DNA of 64,000 bases from Duganella guangzhouensis (GTDB taxonomy: Bacteria > Pseudomonadota > Gammaproteobacteria > Burkholderiales > Burkholderiaceae_D), in assembly GCF_009674535.1 (NCBI RefSeq), contig NZ_WKJK01000021.1, positions 48,286 through 112,285 on the forward strand. The letters run 5' to 3'. Under the pieces are notes generated by a model. It was not told the origin of the DNA. It saw nothing but the letters and a program-made list of their open reading frames with translations, and ran no database searches. The first letter of the stretch is position 1, and the number at the start of each line of letters is the position of its first letter. A program made the position numbers and the translations under genes. Below are positions 1 through 8,161 of the stretch, piece after piece.

Positions 1-61
1 CGCGCTTGTTGTTCACATACAGGATCAGATCCTTGCGGATCATGGCAATGAAAGCGGTCAT
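1..61 (-). CDS. ABC-2 type transporter permease, N-terminal fragment
   Basis: Only the first 20 codons are inside the window; the gene continues past the left edge. The reverse strand reads MTAFIAMIRKDLILYVNNKR, a short amphipathic start typical of ABC-2 export permeases before their first membrane helix. The ATG lies one base after the TGA of the upstream ATP-binding subunit, so the two are almost certainly translated together as one exporter. The substrate cannot be inferred. Confidence 0.6.
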   Translation of the reverse strand, partial: MTAFIAMIRKDLILYVNNKR

Positions 62-62
62 A

Positions 63-995
63 TCAATCTCGCAGGCTGCGGCCGGTCAGGTTGAGGAAGA
101 TGTTTTCCAGCGAAGTGCGGGCGGTGGCGAAGTGCTGCAGCGACTGTCCCTGCGCCGCCAGCCACGCCAGTACGGGGGCCGCGTGCGGCCCGGCCGACAA
201 GCCGATGTTCAGCGTGGCGCCGGCATGCTCGACCGCGGTCACGCCATCCAGCGCCTGCACCCCGGCCAGCAACGCGGCCGATGGCTCGTGCGCAAGTTGC
301 ACCTCCAGCGCCGCCTGTGCCGGCAAGCGTTGATACAGCGCGGCCGGCGTCTCGTTGGCCAGCACCTTGCCGTGATCGATGATGACGATGTGGTCGGCCA
401 GCCGCTCCACCTCTTCCATGTAATGGCTGGTGTAGATCAGCGAGCGCCCCTGCGCCTGCAAGGCTTCCAGCGTATCGAAGATGGCGTTGCGGCTTTGCGG
501 ATCGACACCCACGGTCGGCTCGTCGAGTATCAGCAACTGCGGATCGTGCAGCAGCGCGGCGGCGATGTTGAGACGGCGCTTCATGCCGCCGGAAAAACTG
601 GCCGCATGCTCGGTGGCGCGGTCGCTCAGGTTGACCAGCGCCAGCACCTGCTCGCAGCGCTGCTTCAGCGGCGCGCCCTTCAAGCCGTACAGCGCGCCGA
701 ACAGCTTGAGGTTTTCCAGCGCCGACAAATCCTCGTACAGCGCCAGATCCTGCGGCACGAAGCCGATCTTGCGCTTGGCGCCGCTGGCGCCCTGCGCCAT
801 GGTCTCGCCATCGAGCACGATGCTGCCGCCATCCGGCCGCAGCAGGCCGCAGATCATGCTCACCGTGGTCGACTTGCCGGCGCCGTTGGGGCCGATCAGG
901 CCCACGGTCTGGCCGCGCTGCACCTGAAACGAGACGCCGTCCACCGCCTTGCGCGCGCCATAGGACTTGGAAATTTGCTCCACACTCAGTAACAC
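63..995 (-). CDS. ABC transporter ATP-binding protein (ABC-2 / drug-export type)
   Basis: ATPase subunit of a membrane exporter whose permease follows immediately. Visible motifs are Walker A GPNGAGKST, the signature FSGGMKRRLNIA, Walker B LLILDEPTVGVD and the switch-region TSHYMEEVERL, all in the first ~220 residues, followed by the ~90-residue C-terminal extension usual in DrrA/CcmA-like subunits. I place the start at the GTG at 995 (protein VLLSVEQISKSYG, 310 residues) because GGAGG sits 5 bases upstream; an in-frame ATG at 1031 lacks a ribosome binding site. Transport of a lipid, drug or polysaccharide is possible but the sequence does not say which. Confidence 0.88.
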   Translation of the reverse strand: MLLSVEQISKSYGARKAVDGVSFQVQRGQTVGLIGPNGAGKSTTVSMICGLLRPDGGSIVLDGETMAQGASGAKRKIGFVPQDLALYEDLSALENLKLFGALYGLKGAPLKQRCEQVLALVNLSDRATEHAASFSGGMKRRLNIAAALLHDPQLLILDEPTVGVDPQSRNAIFDTLEALQAQGRSLIYTSHYMEEVERLADHIVIIDHGKVLANETPAALYQRLPAQAALEVQLAHEPSAALLAGVQALDGVTAVEHAGATLNIGLSAGPHAAPVLAWLAAQGQSLQHFATARTSLENIFLNLTGRSLRD

Positions 996-1134
996 CGTCG
1001 CCTCCGTGTTGTTTGAACCGTCAGGCAGCATAGCCCTGCAATAACAATTTAGCAAGTCACCTGAACTTTTGCGGGCGCCGCGCGGACTAAGTAGAACGCC
1101 GCCAGCCGGCGGCCCAACTATCCAGGGAGGCAAT

Positions 1135-1512
1135 ATGGCAAACAATCCATCCGTCAAGCGCTGGCAGGACCAGCTGATTTTGCTGCTGGGCCTGTGGTTC
1201 TTCATTACGCCGTGGGTGCTCGGTTATCCGATCCCCTCGATCCAGGCATGGACCGCTTTCATCTCGGGCGCGGTGGTGGCGATTCTGGCGGTGTTCGACC
1301 TGTACAAGACCTACTTCTGGGCCGTGGTGCTCAATCTGCTAGTGGGGATTTGGGTGGCGGTATCGCCGTGGGTGCTGCGCATCGCGGAGAATCGCGAGCT
1401 GATGTGGAACTCGGTGCTGGTCGGCATCGCGGTGGCCGTGCTGGCGCTGTGGGAAATGCGCACCGACCCGGAACTGGTCAAGCACTGGCCGGGCACAGGC
1501 CATGCGACCTGA
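1135..1512 (+). CDS. SPW-repeat membrane protein
   Basis: Small membrane protein of 125 residues with about four hydrophobic helices. It carries two copies of the SPW motif that names its family (PF03779): TPWVLGY near residue 27 and SPWVLRI near residue 79, each at the end of a helix. The ATG at 1135 is preceded by GGGAGG at 1125-1130, which sets the start and excludes the longer reading frame from 1069. It is divergent from the ABC exporter. The biochemical role of the family is unknown; I infer only an inner-membrane location. Confidence 0.8.
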   Translation: MANNPSVKRWQDQLILLLGLWFFITPWVLGYPIPSIQAWTAFISGAVVAILAVFDLYKTYFWAVVLNLLVGIWVAVSPWVLRIAENRELMWNSVLVGIAVAVLALWEMRTDPELVKHWPGTGHAT

Positions 1513-1530
1513 CCCGGCGTACGCGGTGGG

Positions 1531-2811
1531 CTACAACGCGTAGCGCACCACGTTGTCGCTCCATTCGAACGCGGCCATCTCCAGCTCCACCAGTTCATCG
1601 GTGGACATGGCCAGATCGCGCAGCGTGGGCACGATGTGGCCATCCATTTCCTCGATGCGTTCGATGCACTCGACCAGCTTCAGCAGGTCGCCATAGAAGC
1701 CGCCACGCTGCAGCAGCGCCTCGCGCACCTCGTCGCCGACCGGAATCTGTTCCAGGATCTCGCCCATCGAGATGCCAAACAGCGTATCCATCAGCGACAT
1801 GATGCCGACCGTGAAGGCGATATCGGCGGCCTCGCGCTGTTTCGGCCGCAGTTTGCTGGCCAACAGTTCCAGCAAGCGGCCACGGGTGGTGGCCAGCATC
1901 AGCAACGGCGTCATGCTGTGGCCGCGCTTGCTCGGCTCGGCGTACAGCATGATCTGCAGCCAGCGCTGCAGCTGACGGCGTCCGAGAATGGTCACGGCCT
2001 GGCTCAGCGAATCGATGCGCTGGCGCGCGCCCACCGCCGGCGTGTTCACCAGCCGCAGCAGGTTCAGCGCCAGCGACACGTCGCGCTTGATGGCGCGCTC
2101 GATTTCGAGGTTTTCAGCATCCGAGGTGACCAGCGTCATCAGCTCCATCACCGCCAGCTGCGACGGCGACAGTTTCTTACCGCTCATGATGACCGGCTTG
2201 GAGAAGTAATAGCCCTGGAAGTAATCGAAGCCCAGATCCAGGCAGTTTTTGAATTCTTCGCGCGTTTCGACCTTTTCCGCCACCAGCTTCTTCTTGTCCT
2301 GGCGGAAGCGCGGCGCCAGCTTGGTCAAGGTCGACAGCGGGATGTTGCGCATGTCCATCTTGACGTACTCGACCAGCGGCAACAACGCCAGCACGTCCGG
2401 AGTTTCACCGGTGACATCGTCCAGCGCAAAGATGAAGCCGTGGCTGGCCAGTTCCTGCATGCGGGCCAGCACCTGCGGCGTCGCCTGCACCGTGTTCATC
2501 AGTTCCAGCACCACTTTCTCGCGTGGCAGGAAAGGGAAAATGTCGCTCATGATGACGTCGGCATCGACATTGACAAAGCCCAGCGCATCGCCAATGGTCT
2601 TTTCCATCCCCAACTGGGACGCATGGGCGATCACCGCCGCCGTCGCCGACAAATCGTTGGTGACGCGCGCCGGTCCGACCGGAGCGTTGCGGAACAGCAA
2701 CTCGTAGCCGAACAAGGCCTGGTTGCGGTCCAAAATGGGCTGGCGGCCCAGATAGAATTCGCGCACGCGCAGACTCTGGGGACCACCGTCATGTAGAGTG
2801 AGATCGATCAT
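1531..2811 (-). CDS. EAL-HDOD signalling protein (YuxH family)
   Basis: About 426 residues: an N-terminal EAL-like domain (~15-215) followed by an HDOD domain (~220-420). The EAL half keeps the fold signatures (LGRQPILDRN, GYELLFRN, ALDDV, VKMDM) but has LELM where active phosphodiesterases have E-x-L with metal-binding neighbours, so catalytic turnover of cyclic di-GMP is doubtful. The family includes CdgJ-like proteins that influence motility and surface attachment; that role is family knowledge and is not shown here. The start at 2811 (MIDLTLHDG) is chosen over 2844 because the extra residues look non-native. It is convergent with the SPW gene. Confidence 0.85.
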   Translation of the reverse strand: MIDLTLHDGGPQSLRVREFYLGRQPILDRNQALFGYELLFRNAPVGPARVTNDLSATAAVIAHASQLGMEKTIGDALGFVNVDADVIMSDIFPFLPREKVVLELMNTVQATPQVLARMQELASHGFIFALDDVTGETPDVLALLPLVEYVKMDMRNIPLSTLTKLAPRFRQDKKKLVAEKVETREEFKNCLDLGFDYFQGYYFSKPVIMSGKKLSPSQLAVMELMTLVTSDAENLEIERAIKRDVSLALNLLRLVNTPAVGARQRIDSLSQAVTILGRRQLQRWLQIMLYAEPSKRGHSMTPLLMLATTRGRLLELLASKLRPKQREAADIAFTVGIMSLMDTLFGISMGEILEQIPVGDEVREALLQRGGFYGDLLKLVECIERIEEMDGHIVPTLRDLAMSTDELVELEMAAFEWSDNVVRYAL

Positions 2812-2886
2812 TGCAAGTCCAAAATGAGGACCACAATGGCCCACACTGCTATTTTGACAGTAATGGACAGCGGTGTCGCTTAATTT

Positions 2887-3654
2887 TTATGGCGTTGCAC
2901 AACCGTCGATAAACAGCTTCAGCTCGCCCGGCTGGAAGGCCGTCCATTGCTCATTGGTAGTCAGTGGCTGGGTGACGATGATGGCCACCCGGTCATTCGG
3001 CGTGGTCACCTGCGAGAAATCCACGCTGACATCCTCGTCGGACAGCTTGGCGGTGTCAAACGGGTGCTGGCGCACCAGCCAGAACAGATTGGTCGAGCAA
3101 TGCGCGAACAGTTCGCCGCCGGACGACAGCAGCATGTTGAAGGTGCCATGGGTGGCGATTTCGTGCACCAGCGCGCTCAGCACCGAACGCAATTGGTCCA
3201 GCGGCGGCCGTTGCTCGCCAAAGCGCGCGCGCAGTTGCTGCAGGATGTAGCAGAAAGCACGCTCGCTGTCGGTGGTGCCGACCGGGCGGAAGGCGCCGTT
3301 CAGCAGCGGGTTGAATTCCTTCAGGTCGCCATTATGGGCAAACACCCAGTACTGGCCCCACAGCTCGCGCACAAACGGATGGCAATTCTCCAGCGCCACC
3401 TGGCCCTGGGTGGCCTTGCGGATGTGGGCGATGACGTTGGTGGACTTGATCGGGTAACGCTTGATCAGCTCGGCGATCGGGGACGCGATCGCGGCCTGGT
3501 GGTCGACGAAATGGCGCACGCCGGCACCCTCGAAGAAGGCGATGCCCCAGCCATCGTGGTGGGTATCAGTGTGGCCGCCACGCATGGCGAAGCCGGTAAA
3601 GCTGAACACAATGTCGGTCGGGACATTGCAGTTCATTCCTAGGAGTTGGCACAT
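2887..3654 (-). CDS. class II glutamine amidotransferase (YafJ-like)
   Basis: 255-residue N-terminal-nucleophile amidotransferase. Cys2 in MCQLLGMN is the expected nucleophile after Met removal; the glutamine-binding features RGGHTDTHHDGWG, HIRKATQG and FAHNGDL follow in the usual order. The protein is a stand-alone GATase domain with no synthase domain, as in the E. coli YafJ group, whose partner and substrate are not established. It follows the DUF3567 gene by 38 bases on the same strand and could be co-transcribed with it. Confidence 0.88.
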   Translation of the reverse strand: MCQLLGMNCNVPTDIVFSFTGFAMRGGHTDTHHDGWGIAFFEGAGVRHFVDHQAAIASPIAELIKRYPIKSTNVIAHIRKATQGQVALENCHPFVRELWGQYWVFAHNGDLKEFNPLLNGAFRPVGTTDSERAFCYILQQLRARFGEQRPPLDQLRSVLSALVHEIATHGTFNMLLSSGGELFAHCSTNLFWLVRQHPFDTAKLSDEDVSVDFSQVTTPNDRVAIIVTQPLTTNEQWTAFQPGELKLFIDGCATP

Positions 3655-3692
3655 GGCGTGATTATAACCACGCCATGTGGGGCCGGTCTAAC

Positions 3693-3950
3693 TTAATGCA
3701 GCAGCACCGGTTGACTCATCAACACATCGTAACTGCCGAGGAATTCGTCGATTTCCGCCATGGTCGGCTCCCCCGCGATCAGTTCGTTGACGTCGCGGCG
3801 GAAATTCTGCGCCAGGATGCCAGCGATGAAAATCTCGCGCTTGCCACCTTTATCGACAATTTCATAGCCGCCGAAGCGCAACGCATCCAGATTCCGGTCC
3901 GCGCCGAATTCGACAACACTGTATTGCTCGCTGTTGTAGATGAGGTTCAT
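3693..3950 (-). CDS. DUF3567 small protein
   Basis: 85-residue acidic cytoplasmic protein beginning MNLIYNSEQYSVVEFG, characteristic of DUF3567 (PF12091), a family found mainly in Betaproteobacteria. No signal peptide or membrane segment is visible. The start at 3950 is preceded by AAGGAAGC with good spacing; the longer frame to 4025 is not needed. Function is unknown. It sits between the GTPase-like gene and the amidotransferase gene on the same strand. Confidence 0.8.
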   Translation of the reverse strand: MNLIYNSEQYSVVEFGADRNLDALRFGGYEIVDKGGKREIFIAGILAQNFRRDVNELIAGEPTMAEIDEFLGSYDVLMSQPVLLH

Positions 3951-4050
3951 TTTGCTTCCTTTCACAAGGGGCGAAACACCTGCGTTTCCGCCTTCTAAAC
4001 CCAATTGGGGCCGAAAACGGGCCATTTCAAGGCCAATCAGCGGGCTGGGG

Positions 4051-4470
4051 CTAGGCCGCGATGTCGTCTTGCAGTTTCAGCAAGTCTCCGTAGGGCGCCT
4101 CGGACAACCAGGAACGCAACTGTTCCAGGTGCTCGGCGGAGGCCAGGCTAAGGTAGAGCCGCGCGGGGGGACGGCGCAGCACACGGTTTAATGTTACTCG
4201 CAAAATCAGATTACCGCTGCAATGCAGGCAGCCTGGTGCGATACGTAACACATGCGGCGTCGTGTCATAAGGAAACGGGCCATCCGTGGGGTCAAAGGAT
4301 AAGGCCGAACCGCCGTCCGACAAACCCTCCAGAATGATAACACTGGCCCCCTCTTTGGGCAGATGGGCGGCGATGGCGGCCTCGCGCGCGCCGGGGCGGG
4401 GGCCGGTGACCAGCCAGGTCGGCACCGGCGGCCGGTGATGGACGGCGCCGGTGTCGGAGGCGTTGGTCAC
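4051..4470 (-). CDS. P-loop-less CobW/G3E-like small protein
   Basis: 139 residues, cytoplasmic. The beginning (PTWLVTGPRPGAREAAIA) resembles the beta strand and loop where a P-loop would be, but GxxGxGK(S/T) is replaced by GPRPGAREA. A central PGCLHCSGN resembles the GCxC(C) metal-binding motif of G3E GTPases (CobW, UreG, HypB), and RLYLSLASAEHLEQL aligns with their switch/Walker B strand. I infer a degenerate G3E relative that may have lost nucleotide hydrolysis. It is 2 bases downstream of the NtrX-like regulator and probably co-transcribed. A plain hypothetical assignment is the alternative. Confidence 0.6.
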   Translation of the reverse strand: MTNASDTGAVHHRPPVPTWLVTGPRPGAREAAIAAHLPKEGASVIILEGLSDGGSALSFDPTDGPFPYDTTPHVLRIAPGCLHCSGNLILRVTLNRVLRRPPARLYLSLASAEHLEQLRSWLSEAPYGDLLKLQDDIAA

Positions 4471-4472
4471 AA

Positions 4473-5195
4473 TCAGGCGTTTTTCTTGGCCAGTTTGCCT
4501 GGCTCCACGCCCAGTTGCTTGAGCTTGCGGTACAAATGGGTACGTTCCAGGCCGGTTTTCTCGGCCACACGCGTCATGCTGCCGCCTTCGCGCCCCAGAT
4601 GGTGCTCGAAGTACATGCGTTCAAACGCGTCGCGCGCCTCGCGCAGCGGCAAATCAAACGACAGATTGAACATGTGGTTGTCGGCACCGGCCACGGTGGC
4701 GCCACCGCGCACGGTGATGCCGGCGGCCGGATTCGGCGCCGCAAAGCCGACGCCCGCCGCACTTGGCGTCTCTTCCGGCTGCGCCGCCACCACCGGACGT
4801 GGCGCCAGCGCCGGCGCGCGCACGGTTTCCTGCGCGCGGGTCAGGCCGGCCTGCACCGCTTTCAGCAGTTTTTGCAGCGCGATCGGCTTCTCCAGGAAAT
4901 TCAGCGCGCCGATACGGGTCGCCTCCACCGCCGTATCGATGGTGGCGTGACCCGACATCATGATGACCGGCATGGTCAGCAAGCCGTCGCGCTGCCACTC
5001 CTTGAGCAGCGTGACGCCATCGGTATCCGGCATCCAGATATCGAGCAGCACCAGGTCCGGCGCCCCCTGGGCGCGCGCTTCGCGTGCCTGCTGGGCGTTT
5101 TCAGCCAGTTGTATTGCATGTCCCTCGTCGCTCAAGATTTCCGAGAGCAATTCGCGGATACCCATTTCATCGTCAACTACCAGAATGTTTGCCAT
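4473..5195 (-). CDS. NtrX-like response regulator lacking an AAA+ domain
   Basis: 240-residue DNA-binding response regulator. The receiver domain (1-120) has the acidic pair DDE at 8-10, phospho-acceptor Asp52 in LLDIWMPDTDG, the Thr/Ser switch MMSGHA and the Lys in LEKPI. A Pro/Ala-rich linker (~125-175) leads to a Fis-type helix-turn-helix (~195-236, RVAEKTGLERTHLYRKLKQL). The sigma-54 AAA+ domain of classical NtrX is absent. It lies 59 bases after the NtrY-like kinase gene, its likely partner. Expected role: DNA binding controlled by phosphorylation; targets are unknown. Confidence 0.85.
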   Translation of the reverse strand: MANILVVDDEMGIRELLSEILSDEGHAIQLAENAQQAREARAQGAPDLVLLDIWMPDTDGVTLLKEWQRDGLLTMPVIMMSGHATIDTAVEATRIGALNFLEKPIALQKLLKAVQAGLTRAQETVRAPALAPRPVVAAQPEETPSAAGVGFAAPNPAAGITVRGGATVAGADNHMFNLSFDLPLREARDAFERMYFEHHLGREGGSMTRVAEKTGLERTHLYRKLKQLGVEPGKLAKKNA

Positions 5196-5254
5196 CTTCC
5201 CTTGCCTTCCTCATTTCGCCATTCAACGGCAATGATTTTTGTAGTCGTAGCACT

Positions 5255-7561
5255 TTAACTATTTTGCGCTGTCGGGGCTAACTTTAACAGCAAAATCAAC
5301 ACTGACGCGCCACTTCTATCGACATGGTTCTGAATATCGATCCGTCCACCATGTTCTTCGATAATTTTTTTCACCATCGCCAGGCCCAGGCCGGTGCCGC
5401 GCGCCTTCGATGTCACATAGGGTTCAAACGCTCGCGCGAGGATTTTGGGCGCGAAGCCGGGGCCGTTATCGGTGATCGCCAGCCGCACCGCCGTGCGCGT
5501 GCTGCCGTCCGCGCCCTGATAATGAATGGCTTCGGTGATCACGTCAATGCGTGGCTGCGGTGCGCCCTCCGCCAATTCGGCCATCGCGTCCTGCGCGTTC
5601 TGCAGCAGATTGTGGATCACCTGGCGCAACTGGGTCGGATCGCCCATCACCAGCGGCAGGCCAGCGCCCAGTTGCGGGTGGATGATGTCGTGGTCCTCGC
5701 CGCTGATGTACAGGTGCAGAATCTCGTCCACCAGCGCGTTCAGGTCCAGCGGCTGCAGCACCGCCGGCGGCGTCTTGGCGTAGTCGCGGAAGTCGTCCAC
5801 CATGCGTTTCATCGCCGCCACCTGGTTGACGATGGTCGAGGTGCTCTTGTTCACCAGCTCCATATCGGCCGGCATCAGCTTGTCTTCCAGCTTCATCTGC
5901 AGGCGTTCGGCCGACAGCTGGATCGGCGTCAGTGGATTCTTGATTTCGTGCGCCAGCCGGCGCGCCACCTCGCCCCAGGCGATCGAGCGCTGGGCCGAAA
6001 TCACGTCGGAGATATCGTCGAACACCACCAGGAAGCCGCTGCCGCTTTCAATCGGCAAGCGGGAGCCGCGCGTGAGCAGCGTCAGGTCGTTGCCCTCGAC
6101 CCCGGACGATGGCCGCGGCACTTCGATCTGGCGCTGCCAGTGCAGGCGCGCGATGTTGCGGCCGGCCGCCGATTGCGCGTTCTGCGCCGCGAACGCCGCC
6201 ACAATGGCGCCGCCGAATTCCTGCAAGCCTTCGATCTGGTCCAGCTTCTGGCCGATCATGGTGACGCCGGCCTGCTGCAGAATGCGCTCCACCGAGTCAT
6301 TGCAGCTGAGCAGATGGAACTCGTGGTCCAGCACCATCACCCCGGCCGACATATTGGCCAGCACCGATTCCAGGTGGGCCTTGGCGTTTTGCAGCGCGCT
6401 GCGGTTGCGCTCGACCAGGCTGCGGGCGTCCGACAGCTGGCGCGTCATGGTGTTGAATGATTGCGTCAGCGTGCCCAGCTCGTCCGAGGTGGCGACGATC
6501 GGCCGCGGCGACAAATCGCCCTCGGCCACCGCGCGCGTGCCCTCGGCCAGCAGCAGCAGCGGCTGTGCCAGGTCGCTGGCGATCAGGAAGGCGCTGGCGA
6601 TGGCGCCAAACACCGCCAGCAGCAAGGTCAGTGTCAGCGTCACGATGTACATCTTGCGCAGGCCGACGCGGGCGTCGAAGCGCTCCTTGTAATCGGCGTA
6701 GGCGCGGCGGATCGATTCGCCATCGGCCGCCAGCTGGGCCGGCGCCAGCTGGATCAGCTGCAGGTAGCGCGGCGCCAGGTGGGTGCCGTTGGGCTGGACG
6801 TGATCGGGGATCGGCAGCAGCACCCGCAGCCGCAGCTGGTTGGCGGCCTCGGCCGGGCTGTTCTGCGGCCCTTGCGGCGCGTTGACCAGATCGCTGTGCA
6901 GCTCGTTGCCGCCCTCGGGACCGCCGTACAGCTCATCCTTCTTGACCTTGGCCATCATGTCGCGGGTCGGCAGGTCGGCGCTGAGGTTGCCGCTGCGGCT
7001 GGCGCGGGCGCTGACCACCAGCCCGCCCTCGGCGTCGACGATGATAGCGTTCTGCATCCCGGTTTCATTCTTCACCACCGCCGCCAGCGTGGCGCGCTCG
7101 GTGCCGAACGGACGGTCGGCCAGCTCCTGCACGGTGCGGTTGGCGGTGACGGTCAGCTCGCTGACGGCGCGGTCCAGGCCGGCGCGGCTGAGGTTGATGC
7201 CGGATTCCAGCGCCTCCTCGACCGGCACGTTGAACCAGGATTCAATCGAATGGGACACGAACTGCACCGAAACCAGGAAGATCACCAGTCCCGGCAACAC
7301 GCCGATGGCGGCAAACAGCAGCACCAGCCGCGTCATCAGCTTGGAGCCGAACTTGCCAGCCTTGTAGCGGGCGTACAGGCGGAACAGCGACACCACCACC
7401 AGCAGCAGCAGCGACACCGCCACCGCCGCATTCAGGCCCAGCAGCCAGGCGTAGTAGCGGTCGAAGAAGCCGGAATTGTCGGAGGCCGAGGCCAGCAGGA
7501 ACAGCAGGATACTGACGATGCCGCCGCCAACCACGGAAAGATACCGTAAGGCTGTTTTCAC
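5255..7561 (-). CDS. NtrY-like membrane sensor histidine kinase
   Basis: 768 residues. Three N-terminal membrane helices (~10-115), a periplasmic sensor segment, another helix (~305-330), HAMP (~335-385), PAS (~395-480), then HisKA with phospho-acceptor His in ARRLAHEIKNPLTPIQLSAE and a HATPase domain with N-box NLLQNAQDAM, G1 DNGPGF and G2 GTGLGLAMVKK. This layout matches NtrY-type kinases. It follows the DUF4390 gene directly (stop and start abut) and precedes the NtrX-like regulator, forming a standard betaproteobacterial rsmB-DUF4390-kinase-regulator block. The signal sensed is unknown; nitrogen or redox status is reported for relatives. Confidence 0.9.
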   Translation of the reverse strand: MKTALRYLSVVGGGIVSILLFLLASASDNSGFFDRYYAWLLGLNAAVAVSLLLLVVVSLFRLYARYKAGKFGSKLMTRLVLLFAAIGVLPGLVIFLVSVQFVSHSIESWFNVPVEEALESGINLSRAGLDRAVSELTVTANRTVQELADRPFGTERATLAAVVKNETGMQNAIIVDAEGGLVVSARASRSGNLSADLPTRDMMAKVKKDELYGGPEGGNELHSDLVNAPQGPQNSPAEAANQLRLRVLLPIPDHVQPNGTHLAPRYLQLIQLAPAQLAADGESIRRAYADYKERFDARVGLRKMYIVTLTLTLLLAVFGAIASAFLIASDLAQPLLLLAEGTRAVAEGDLSPRPIVATSDELGTLTQSFNTMTRQLSDARSLVERNRSALQNAKAHLESVLANMSAGVMVLDHEFHLLSCNDSVERILQQAGVTMIGQKLDQIEGLQEFGGAIVAAFAAQNAQSAAGRNIARLHWQRQIEVPRPSSGVEGNDLTLLTRGSRLPIESGSGFLVVFDDISDVISAQRSIAWGEVARRLAHEIKNPLTPIQLSAERLQMKLEDKLMPADMELVNKSTSTIVNQVAAMKRMVDDFRDYAKTPPAVLQPLDLNALVDEILHLYISGEDHDIIHPQLGAGLPLVMGDPTQLRQVIHNLLQNAQDAMAELAEGAPQPRIDVITEAIHYQGADGSTRTAVRLAITDNGPGFAPKILARAFEPYVTSKARGTGLGLAMVKKIIEEHGGRIDIQNHVDRSGASVLILLLKLAPTAQNS

Positions 7562-8161
7562 TTACTCGGCCCTGTACTGGAAGGACTTTTTGTCCGACGC
7601 CAGCCGCCATTCATTGTTGTTCAGGGCATTGACCTTGAGCGGCTTGGGCACGTAGTTCGGGTCCAGGCCCATGCTCAGCTTGACGTTATAGGTTTCGCCC
7701 ACCTTGAGCGCGCCGCGCGGCGCCACCAGCCAGCGGTTGGGGCGGCGGATCAGGAACAGCGCCTCGTCCAGCGTCGGGAAATACTGATACACGCTGCCGC
7801 TGACGGCGACGTTGTACTGGCGGGTCAGCACGTTATAGGACAGGCTGACGGTCTGGCGCGCGGTGATGGCTTTTTCGTCAAACCAGTACCAGCGCGGCCG
7901 GGTGAATTCGATTTCGGTGTAAAAGTAGAGGGTGCGGCCGTATTGCAGCGCGTCTTCCATCTCATGACTGAGTTCGACCCCGTAAGCCGCCGACAGACGG
8001 TAGCCGTCGTCGGTGGTTTCAATCTGGTGACGACGGATTTCGACGCCCTCGGCGGCCTGCGACGGCTGCGGCAGCAGCGCCAGCATCAGCAGCAATGGTG
8101 CGATCAGGAGTCGAAAAAATCGTAAAGTCACGTCGGGGCCGGTACTCAAGAGGTTACGCAT
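7562..8161 (-). CDS. DUF4390 exported protein
   Basis: About 199 residues with a hydrophobic N-terminus (FFRLLIAPLLLMLALLPQPS) ending at an Ala-rich cleavage site, so probably periplasmic or surface-exposed. The remainder is beta-rich with many aromatic residues (FYTEIEFTRPRWYWFDEK), typical of DUF4390. I use the ATG at 8161, which overlaps the rsmB stop by 8 bases and suggests translational coupling; a GTG at 8131 is an alternative. Its constant position between rsmB and the NtrY-like kinase suggests envelope sensing or kinase assistance, but that is inference. Confidence 0.8.
   Translation of the reverse strand: MRNLLSTGPDVTLRFFRLLIAPLLLMLALLPQPSQAAEGVEIRRHQIETTDDGYRLSAAYGVELSHEMEDALQYGRTLYFYTEIEFTRPRWYWFDEKAITARQTVSLSYNVLTRQYNVAVSGSVYQYFPTLDEALFLIRRPNRWLVAPRGALKVGETYNVKLSMGLDPNYVPKPLKVNALNNNEWRLASDKKSFQYRAE

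Noticed and set aside
1029..1031. ATG as start of the ABC ATP-binding gene
   Set aside because: No ribosome binding site, and the extra 12 residues are not typical; GTG at 995 has GGAGG 5 bases upstream.
5324..6460. 378-residue open frame antisense to the NtrY-like kinase
   Set aside because: Shadow frame; the kinase strand carries all H, N, G1 and G2 box motifs.
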